26,819 bases of DNA from a bacterium UBA2214 (lineage in GTDB: Bacteria > Zhuqueibacterota > Zhuqueibacteria > Residuimicrobiales > Residuimicrobiaceae). The notes under the pieces were generated by a model, which was given only the letters and a program-made list of their open reading frames with translations, ran no database searches and was not told where the DNA came from. Each line of letters starts with the position of its first letter. Positions within the stretch are counted from its first letter, which is position 1. Both the position numbers and the translations under genes were made by a program. Positions 23,736 to 26,819 of this stretch are shown one piece after another. The DNA is taken from assembly GCA_002327255.1 (NCBI GenBank), contig DCUM01000165.1:12520-39338 (forward strand), written 5' to 3'.

Positions 23736-25136
23736 TCAAATTTGTATTTCTACAGATTCGCCGCGTTCCGGAATTTGCACCTGCGAATAGCCGATGGAAC
23801 CCAGGCCGTGCGCCAGGGCCTCGGATTGCGCGTACTCGCCATGGAGAATATAGATCGTTCGCAACCGCTCCGGGTCGTAGTGATTGATCCATGACAGCAA
23901 CTCATCGTGGTCAGCGTGCGCACTGAAGGCGTTGAGCTTGACCACCTGCGCAGCAAGGCGAAATTCTTCGCCGAAAATGCGTATCTCCGGCACCTTTTCC
24001 ACCAATCGCCTGCCCAGCGTATGCTCCGCCATAAAACCCACGATCAGAATCGTGTTGCGTTCGTCTTCGACATTGTTGCGCAGGTGATGGAGAATTCTTC
24101 CCGCTTCGCACATGCCGGAAGCCGAAATAATGATGCACGGTTTCTTGTGGCGCACCAGTTTTTTGGATTCCTCGACATTCTCGATGTACCGCAACTTCCC
24201 GAATCCGAAGACATCCCGCGTCTCGGCGAGCAGTTCGCGCGTCTCTTCATCGTAACATTCCGGATGCATGCGAAAAACCTGGGTGGCATTGACCGATAGC
24301 GGGCTGTCGACGAATATCGGCAGTTCAGGGATGTGGCCGTCGAGCGTCAGCTGGTGCAGCGCGTAGACGACCTCCTGGGTGCGGCCCACCGAGAAGGCCG
24401 GGACGATGATTTTTCCGCCGCGCGCACAGGTGTCATTGACGATTTGAGCGAGACGCTGGTTGAGCGTGGTAAAATCGTCATGAAAGCGGCCGCCATAGGT
24501 GCTTTCGGTGAAAAGAATATCGGCGGCATCGAGTATGGCCGGATCGCGCAGGATGGGCATATGGGGCCGTCCCAGATCGCCGCTGAAGACCAGCCGCAGT
24601 GATTTGCCGCCCTCCTCGATATCAAGCGCCGTGATGGCGGAGCCGAGAATATGACCGGCATCATAAAAGGTGGCGGTGACGCCATCGGCGACCGGGATCG
24701 GGCGCAGGTAACCGGTACTGGCAAACTGATTCATGGCGCGCGAGGCATCTCTGGCGGTATAGATGGGCGTTATGGGTGGCTCACCGCTGCGCGCCCGTTT
24801 CTTGTTCATATATTCGGCATCCATCTCCTGAATGTGCCCGGAATCCTGCAGCATGATGCCGCAGAGGTCGCGGGTGGCATGGGTGCAAAAAATAGTGCCG
24901 GAGAAACCGAGTTTGGTGAGTTGCGGGATATTGCCGCTATGATCGATATGAGCATGGGATAATACCATGGCGTCGATGCCGGCGGGATCGAAGGGGAAGT
25001 GGCGATTGCGCTCCGCCGCTTCCATGCGTTTCCCCTGGTAGAGTCCGCAATCAAGCAATATTTTTTTCCCCCGAACCGTGAGAACGTGCATGGTGCCGGT
25101 AACAGAACGCGTGCCGCCGCAGAATAGTATCTCCAC
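23736..25136 (-). CDS. Metallo-beta-lactamase/beta-CASP ribonuclease
   Basis: A 466-residue cytoplasmic enzyme expected to degrade or process RNA with two zinc ions. It starts at GTG 25136 with AGGAGG five bases upstream. Motifs: GGTRSVTGTMHVL at the N-terminus, HAHIDHSG (His61-His66), AGHILGSA (motif 3), FSGDLGR (motif 4), then the beta-CASP signatures FTESTYGGR, VPAFSVGRTQEVVYAL, SASGMCEAGRILHHL and the terminal AFSAHADHDELLSWI. This layout matches the YSH1/CPSF73-like bacterial group (TTHA0252 type). It is the last gene of a probable three-gene minus-strand unit, 18 bases after a small membrane peptide. Confidence 0.94.
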   Translation of the reverse strand: MEILFCGGTRSVTGTMHVLTVRGKKILLDCGLYQGKRMEAAERNRHFPFDPAGIDAMVLSHAHIDHSGNIPQLTKLGFSGTIFCTHATRDLCGIMLQDSGHIQEMDAEYMNKKRARSGEPPITPIYTARDASRAMNQFASTGYLRPIPVADGVTATFYDAGHILGSAITALDIEEGGKSLRLVFSGDLGRPHMPILRDPAILDAADILFTESTYGGRFHDDFTTLNQRLAQIVNDTCARGGKIIVPAFSVGRTQEVVYALHQLTLDGHIPELPIFVDSPLSVNATQVFRMHPECYDEETRELLAETRDVFGFGKLRYIENVEESKKLVRHKKPCIIISASGMCEAGRILHHLRNNVEDERNTILIVGFMAEHTLGRRLVEKVPEIRIFGEEFRLAAQVVKLNAFSAHADHDELLSWINHYDPERLRTIYILHGEYAQSEALAHGLGSIGYSQVQIPERGESVEIQI

Positions 25137-25154
25137 TGTGCCTCCTTTCGTCTC

Positions 25155-25340
25155 TTAAAACATACTCAAAAGAGCCGCCACAAGCAAGAAAATTATCATC
25201 GCCGGGAGGGAATAAATCGCGTATGGGGCGCTCAAAAAACGCATCAGGCACCCTTTGTTTTGCCGTCTATCGGCGCCGTCCGCGCCGGGGGGCTGTATTT
25301 TTACTGGAAACAGGTTGATCAGAAGGTTTGATTGGAACAT
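25155..25340 (-). CDS. Small tail-anchored membrane peptide (61 residues)
   Basis: ATG 25340 follows AGGTG at a spacing of five. The peptide is polar for about 32 residues (MFQSNLLINLFPVKIQPPG...), then ends in a single hydrophobic stretch YSLPAMIIFLLVAALLSMF directly before the stop. A shorter 29-residue form could start at the internal Met near 25244, with AAGGGTG upstream. It sits between the HAD phosphatase and the beta-CASP RNase on the same strand. I know no family. The single terminal membrane helix and tight spacing suggest a real gene, but it is short. Confidence 0.4.
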   Translation of the reverse strand: MFQSNLLINLFPVKIQPPGADGADRRQNKGCLMRFLSAPYAIYSLPAMIIFLLVAALLSMF

Positions 25341-25404
25341 CGTTACACCTGAGAGGTGCAAGTTCACAGGATACTAACCTGGTCTCCTGCAATACGGCCG
25401 AGGC

Positions 25405-26058
25405 TCAAAGCCGGTTTTCCAGATCACGTTGCACGTCCGCAAAAGAGCGAAAGGGTATACAGGCGATGTTTTCTTCCTCGCATAACCCGATGAGCTGCTT
25501 CTTGGCGAAGACGATATCCGCCGCACGCGCGCCGCACAAATCGGACTTGCCATCGCCAATGAACACCGTTGTCTCCCCGGGGCGACGCTCATGACGGACG
25601 TGATATCCCTTGCAATTGGCACAGTGGCCGCAGCTGTGTTCATAATAGGGGAATTCCACCTGCAGCCGGCCATCGGCGGACAAAATCAGCTTGTTGGTGC
25701 GCAGCGGTGCCTCCGGAAATCCATGATGCGCGAGAATGCGGGATATATAGGCATCCATGCCGTCACTGACGACATAAAGGGGGATGCCCGACTGACGCGC
25801 GAACCTGTAAAAAGCGGCGAATGCCGGATCGATGGACTGGGTTGCGGCAAAGGCATCCAGCTGCGCCGGGGTTAACGTCATCGTCGCCGCCTGACGCCGC
25901 CACATCTCGCGTCCTTCCAGCTTGCCGATCTTCCACTTCTGCACCAGACGCCACCAGTGATTCTCATCGCCGAACTGCGTGAAGACGAGATTGCCGACAT
26001 CGCGCCGGGCGATGGTTCCATCAAAATCGCAAAAAATGCGCAGGGATATCTTTTTCAG
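25405..26058 (-). CDS. MtnX-like HAD-family phosphatase, apparent CTG start
   Basis: Mg-dependent phosphomonoesterase of the HAD-IB class, close to the MtnX/phosphoserine-phosphatase-like group. Translating from CTG 26058 gives 217 residues beginning KKISLRIFCDFDGTIARRD, with the nucleophile Asp11 and Asp13. GIPLYVVSDGMD supplies motif II (Ser98), K123 the motif III lysine, and GDGKSDLCGA (168-177) the metal-binding acidic residues. A Cys-rich insert HSCGHCANCK (141-150) resembles the cysteine cluster of MtnX. No ATG, GTG or TTG lies in frame between the in-frame TGA upstream and the DFDGT motif; the first GTG (25944) would delete the active-site aspartates. GGAG stands seven bases before the CTG. 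The substrate is unknown. Confidence 0.8.
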   Translation of the reverse strand: MKKISLRIFCDFDGTIARRDVGNLVFTQFGDENHWWRLVQKWKIGKLEGREMWRRQAATMTLTPAQLDAFAATQSIDPAFAAFYRFARQSGIPLYVVSDGMDAYISRILAHHGFPEAPLRTNKLILSADGRLQVEFPYYEHSCGHCANCKGYHVRHERRPGETTVFIGDGKSDLCGARAADIVFAKKQLIGLCEEENIACIPFRSFADVQRDLENRL

Positions 26059-26354
26059 GTCGTCGCTCCACAGGTAATGGGGTCACAGGAGGCAAGAATC
26101 ATGGGCATGATTCAGCCTGACTTGTTATCCTTGTGTGTTTGAATTTTGCAGGCCGGCAGGATCATTTACGGGAATCGGGTCCATAATCAAAGCATTTATC
26201 AAAAAGGGGGCCTGGATAACAGGCGCCACAGCGCAGCACCCCATGCGCCCGGCCGGGTCACCCCGGTCGCCCTTGCCGTCCGGCAAATGATTCCCCACAC
26301 CGGCCTCATGGGAGACTGGCACACCCAGGTGCATGGAACATGCCGGGCGCACCC
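26059..26354. other. Intergenic region upstream of the HAD gene
   Basis: These bases, with the terminator that follows, separate the ppdK end from the HAD phosphatase. A 15-codon frame (ATG 26102 to TGA 26055, minus strand) ends overlapping the HAD start. TGTTATCC near 26124 and GGATAACA near 26214 are inverted copies 80 bases apart. No other gene or clear promoter is seen. Confidence 0.4.
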
Positions 26355-26390
26355 AAAAAAAGAGGCGGCCCTGGGGTCGCCTCTTTTCAC
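26354..26390. terminator. Rho-independent terminator after ppdK
   Basis: AAAAGAGGCG and CGCCTCTTTT pair around a short GC-rich loop. On the minus strand the stem is followed by seven T, as expected for ending the leftward ppdK transcript, whose stop is at 26407. The plus-strand T-run is shorter. Confidence 0.88.
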
Positions 26391-26406
26391 ACAGGACAGA
26401 ATCAGC

Positions 26407-26819
26407 TTATTTCTTTGCCGACTTGATGGCCGCCTGCGCTGCCGCCAGGCGTGCGATGGGCACGCGGTACGGGGAACAGGAGACGTAATCCATGCCGACT
26501 TTATGGCAGAACGCCACCGAGCTGGGTTCGCCGCCGTGCTCGCCGCAGATGCCAAGCTTAAGGTCTGGCCGAACCGAACGGCCAAGCTCGGCTGCCATTT
26601 TAAGGAGCTTGCCCACTCCGTTTCTATCAAGGACTTCAAATGGATTTTCCTTAAGAATTTTTTCTTCAAGATAACGCGGCAGGAATTTAGCTTCTGCATC
26701 GTCACGGCTAAACCCAAAGGTAGTTTGCGTAAGATCGTTGGTACCAAAGGAGAAGAACTCAGCCTGTTTGGCAATCTCACCTGCGGTAACAGCTGCACGC
26801 GGAATCTCGATCATGGTGC
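26407..26819 (-). CDS. ppdK: Pyruvate, phosphate dikinase, C-terminal part (cut by window edge)
   Basis: PPDK interconverts pyruvate + ATP + Pi and PEP + AMP + PPi. Only the last 136-137 residues are present, against about 880 in full; the rest lies beyond the window. MIEIPRAAV, FFSFGTNDLTQTTFGFSRDDA, the KFLPRYLEEKI insert and the catalytic cysteine motif LGICGEHGGEP identify the PEP-binding domain, followed by GMDYVSCSPYRVPIARLAAAQAAI at the end. The coding sequence changes composition inside the fragment: about 58-67% GC near 26460-26580 but about 37-50% over 26581-26760. A terminator follows the stop. Confidence 0.96.
   Translation of the reverse strand, partial: TMIEIPRAAVTAGEIAKQAEFFSFGTNDLTQTTFGFSRDDAEAKFLPRYLEEKILKENPFEVLDRNGVGKLLKMAAELGRSVRPDLKLGICGEHGGEPSSVAFCHKVGMDYVSCSPYRVPIARLAAAQAAIKSAKK

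Noticed and set aside
26055..26090. In-frame TGA upstream of the HAD phosphatase as a selenocysteine codon (selA is present in the window)
   Set aside because: The residues around this TGA do not extend the HAD domain, there is no SECIS-like hairpin that I can see after it, and the CTG start with GGAG explains the N-terminus.

Overview
The window is a GC-rich (roughly 57-60%) chromosomal segment from a Gram-negative bacterium, most likely of the FCB superphylum. A KSB1/Calditrichota-like or related candidate lineage fits better than a classical Bacteroidetes. The grounds are two large secreted proteins ending in the 'NxPNPFN ... ASGVYFYRL ... KxMxLLK' type IX secretion (T9SS) sorting domain, a PorV/PorQ-type outer-membrane barrel, a DUF4835 (PorD-like) protein, and strong Shine-Dalgarno sites. 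This placement is inferred from protein families; there is no rRNA or other marker gene in the window. No tRNA, rRNA, insertion sequence, phage gene or CRISPR array was found.

Layout. 1-1322 (-): C-terminally cut ALDH7-type aldehyde dehydrogenase. 1323-1623: divergent control region with a 16-bp palindrome and a sigma-54-type -24/-12 element. 1624-7638 (+): a three-gene envelope module (secreted helical-repeat protein, Ig-like plus carboxypeptidase-regulatory-repeat T9SS cargo, outer-membrane barrel with a helical N-terminus). 7785-8267 (+): six-helix membrane protein. 8335-10986 (+): fosmidomycin-resistance-type MFS transporter and selA. 10964-11390 (-): frameshifted, truncated pyruvate-kinase relic. 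11612-13633 (+): YciO/Sua5-type protein and a secreted SH3b-NlpC/P60 peptidase. 14115-17561 (+): 1148-residue LamG/Ig-like/CBM-like T9SS cargo with a strong bidirectional terminator. 17756-18862 (-): GAF-like/GGDEF diguanylate cyclase preceded by four 31-bp tandem repeats inside an upstream ORF whose stop overlaps its start. 19269-19811 (-): short GT9-like protein. 19886-22860 (-): helix-hairpin-helix outer-membrane barrel and PorV/PorQ-like barrel. 22859-23728 (+): DUF4835/PorD-like. 23736-26058 (-): beta-CASP RNase, a 61-residue tail-anchored peptide and an MtnX-like HAD phosphatase that appears to start at CTG. 26407-26819 (-): C-terminus of pyruvate phosphate dikinase, cut by the window end.

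The common theme is the cell envelope and secretion. T9SS accessory parts (22859-23728, 21925-22860) lie in the same window as two T9SS cargo proteins (3237-5660, 14115-17561), further barrels and a peptidoglycan peptidase. The features most worth pursuing are the diguanylate cyclase behind a frame-shifting tandem repeat, the three-gene sigma-54-linked envelope module, and the HhH-barrel/PorV-like/PorD-like locus.
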